A stretch of 60,888 nucleotides of DNA, taken from contig CAZVAR010000006.1 of assembly GCA_964625225.1 (NCBI GenBank), positions 1-60,888 of the forward strand, given 5' to 3'. The position numbers were made by a program, and so were the translations under genes. Positions within the stretch are counted from its first letter, which is position 1; the number at the start of each line of letters is the position of its first letter. Positions 59,375 through 60,888 of this stretch are shown here, one piece after another. A model generated the notes under the pieces. The model saw only the letters and a list, made by a program, of their open reading frames with translations. It made no database searches and was not told the origin of the DNA. Source of the DNA: CAZVAR01 sp964625225 (lineage in GTDB: Bacteria > Pseudomonadota > Alphaproteobacteria > JAJUGE01).

Positions 59375-60128
59375 TCCGCGACTGACGACCGAGGAAATCC
59401 GCGCACGTCTCGCCACGCTCGGTCCCTGGTTCCATAATCTCGACCTCGGCGGCGTGCCGACCGCCCCCGATCACTTCCTGGGCGACTACCCGGCCGTCAA
59501 GTGGCGCGAGTTCGCCCACGCGATTCCGTCCGATCTCAGCGGCCGCACCGTGCTCGATATCGGTTGCAACGGCGGCTTTCACGCGATCGAGATGAAGCGG
59601 CGCGGCGCGGCGCATGTGGTCGGCATCGACTATGACGAGGATTATCTGGCGCAGGCGCGCTTCGCGGCGGAGGTCCTCGGCCTCGAGATCGAGTTCCGGC
59701 AACTCTCGGTCTACGACATCGCCCGGCTCGGCGAACGCTTCGATCTCGTCCTGTTCATGGGCGTGTTCTACCATTTGCGCCATCCGCTCCTGGCGCTCGA
59801 CCTGATCCGGGAGCACGTGGTCGAAGACCTGCTCGTCTTCCAATCGATGCTCCGCGGCAGCGAGGAGGTCGAGCCGGTGCAGGAAGACTACAGCTTCTGG
59901 CAGACCGAAATGTTCGACCGGCCCGGCTTCCCGTGCATGCATTTCGTCGAGCATCGTTACGCCGGCGACTGGACCAATTGGTGGCTGCCGAACCGCGCCT
60001 GCGTCGAAGCACTGCTCCGCAGCGCCGGTTTCACGATCATCGATCGGCCGGAGGCGGAGACCTTCATCTGCCGCCGCGCCGAACGGCCCTTCGGGGTCAG
60101 GGCCGTCCACCCGGCGACCGGGCCGTGA
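59361..60128 (+). CDS. Methyltransferase, TIGR04290-like family
   Basis: This is a 255-residue class I SAM methyltransferase. Motif I is TVLDIGCNGGFHAIEMKRRG, and GIDYDEDYLAQARFAA ends strand 2. The family-specific start GPWFHNLDLGGVPTAPDHFL and FMGVFYHLRHPLLALDLI are complete. Members of this family (TIGR04290 as I recall) sit near glycosyltransferases and presumably methylate a sugar or glycan end. It is encoded in the same direction with a 14-bp overlap to the nucleotidyltransferase gene. The donor is SAM; the acceptor is unknown. Confidence 0.88.
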   Translation: MPVSNPRLTTEEIRARLATLGPWFHNLDLGGVPTAPDHFLGDYPAVKWREFAHAIPSDLSGRTVLDIGCNGGFHAIEMKRRGAAHVVGIDYDEDYLAQARFAAEVLGLEIEFRQLSVYDIARLGERFDLVLFMGVFYHLRHPLLALDLIREHVVEDLLVFQSMLRGSEEVEPVQEDYSFWQTEMFDRPGFPCMHFVEHRYAGDWTNWWLPNRACVEALLRSAGFTIIDRPEAETFICRRAERPFGVRAVHPATGP

Positions 60129-60221
60129 GGGCGGAACCGGTGCGGATATCGTGACGAACGGAACCACGACCGGCGGGTCCGACGGCCCGTGCTGCGAAAC
60201 GGACGCAGTCCAAGAGGCCCC

Positions 60222-60878
60222 ATGATCGAAGCGGTGATGATCTGGAACGAGCCCAACAACAAGTCGCACTGGGACCCGGAGATCGACCCGGATTGGTCCA
60301 TGTTCGCTGACATGGCGAAACTCACGGCCGACGCGGTGTCGGCCGAGAATCCGAAGCTGCCGAAGGTTCTGGGCGGAATCTCGCCGATCGACCCCCTGTT
60401 CATGCGGAACATGCAGGGCCGGGGTGTGCTCGACCGGATGGATGCGGTGGCCGTCCACGGCTTCCCCCTGGATTGGAATCATTGGCAGCTCAGGGAATGG
60501 CCGGACAAGCTCGACGAGATCCGCACCGTTACCGGCGACATGCCGCTCTGGGTCTCCGAGGTGGGCGTCTCCACCTTCGGCGCCGAGGAAGTGCAGGAAT
60601 GGGGCCTGCGGCGCACAGCGGAGCTGCTGATCGGCCGCAGCCCTCGCATCCACTGGTACAGCCTCTACGACCTGCCGCGCGCCTGGCCGGCGACCACGCG
60701 CCATCGGGAGGCCGAGGGCTCCTCCTACTACCGGCACTTCTACATGGGCCTCCTGCGTGAGGACGGCTCGGCAAAGCCGGCGCTCGCCGCCTTTCCCGAC
60801 TACACGCCGGCGATGGGAATCTGCCAGTGGTTCCATTTCGAGGACCACCGGCTCGACGATGCGGCGGCTTGGTTGTAG
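60222..60878 (+). CDS. Glycoside hydrolase-like protein (clan GH-A, beta-xylosidase type)
   Basis: This is a 218-residue compact protein with the TIM-barrel half of clan GH-A glycosidases: MIWNEPNNKSHW carries the acid/base Glu after Asn, and LWVSEVGVSTFG carries the nucleophile Glu. Other conserved pieces are VLGGISPIDPLFM and VAVHGFPLDWNHW. It is shorter than typical GH39/GH5 enzymes and starts near the NEP motif, so the N-terminal barrel strands are absent or the true start is upstream. It has aagagg before ATG 60222. It follows the methyltransferase by 93 bp, and the stop at 60878 is complete. It may trim or act on the glycan made by the cluster. Confidence 0.82.
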   Translation: MIEAVMIWNEPNNKSHWDPEIDPDWSMFADMAKLTADAVSAENPKLPKVLGGISPIDPLFMRNMQGRGVLDRMDAVAVHGFPLDWNHWQLREWPDKLDEIRTVTGDMPLWVSEVGVSTFGAEEVQEWGLRRTAELLIGRSPRIHWYSLYDLPRAWPATTRHREAEGSSYYRHFYMGLLREDGSAKPALAAFPDYTPAMGICQWFHFEDHRLDDAAAWL

Positions 60879-60888
60879 CGGCTCGGCG

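Overview
The window looks like chromosomal DNA of a GC-rich alphaproteobacterium, probably a Rhodospirillales-type organism. Three things point there: the recG / sdhE-mfd arrangement next to a DUF502 membrane-protein gene, an RpoH with the alphaproteobacterial RpoH-box region, and a uniformly GC-rich, densely packed layout with many GTG and TTG starts. I saw no rRNA, tRNA, CRISPR array, insertion sequence or phage gene. This placement is inference from gene content only.

Layout. 1-4.6 kb: a partial arabinokinase-like glycosyltransferase domain, a ThDP-dependent enzyme, a crotonase, anhydro-N-acetylmuramate kinase (anmK) and a RidA-family protein. 4.9-7.2 kb: an SDR, about 870 bp without an intact gene, and a FrnE-like DsbA protein. 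7.2-14.7 kb: housekeeping DNA repair and respiration genes (mfd, sdhE, recG), a small hypothetical gene, a non-coding stretch with two perfect DnaA boxes and an AT-rich tract (candidate replication origin or DnaA-controlled site), and a DUF502 protein. 14.7-19.4 kb: a type III polyketide synthase, methyltransferase and flavoprotein with ATGA overlaps, followed by a secreted GH9 glycosidase. 19.6-33.1 kb: a catabolic region with amidase, SDR, crotonase, RidA, KDG kinase / KDPG aldolase, a DSD1-type PLP enzyme, hydantoinase A and B, an alpha/beta hydrolase and two decayed genes (PAS-domain remnant, polysaccharide deacetylase).

33.2-37.3 kb: an EmrB-type MFS exporter and an EmrA-type adaptor separated by an oppositely oriented class III nucleotide cyclase. 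37.3-39.3 kb: rpoH with a strong terminator and a sigma-32-like promoter of its own, then a CBS-domain protein. 39.5-44 kb: an orphan TRAP solute-binding protein, a cupin and two tandem paralogues resembling animal TTC38. 44-50.3 kb: a TauE/SafE exporter, an operon of crotonase, HSDL2-like SDR (lacking its catalytic Ser and Tyr) and ACAD10/11-like phosphotransferase, an EamA permease, and an acyl-CoA-dehydrogenase-fold protein whose active site matches 3-sulfinopropanoyl-CoA desulfinase. 50.5-60.9 kb: a methyltransferase, an RTX/VCBS-repeat protein, a bicupin-GntR pair, an orphan sensor histidine kinase, and a glycan-type cluster (CgeB-like glycosyltransferase, nucleotidyltransferase, methyltransferase, glycosidase-like protein) running to the window edge.

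The most interesting signals are the desulfinase-like enzyme with a nearby TauE-type exporter, the SDR that has lost both catalytic residues within a 4-hydroxyacyl-CoA-like operon, the DnaA-box cluster, the rpoH autoregulatory promoter, the type III PKS operon, and a textbook G-quadruplex motif upstream of the TTC38-like pair.
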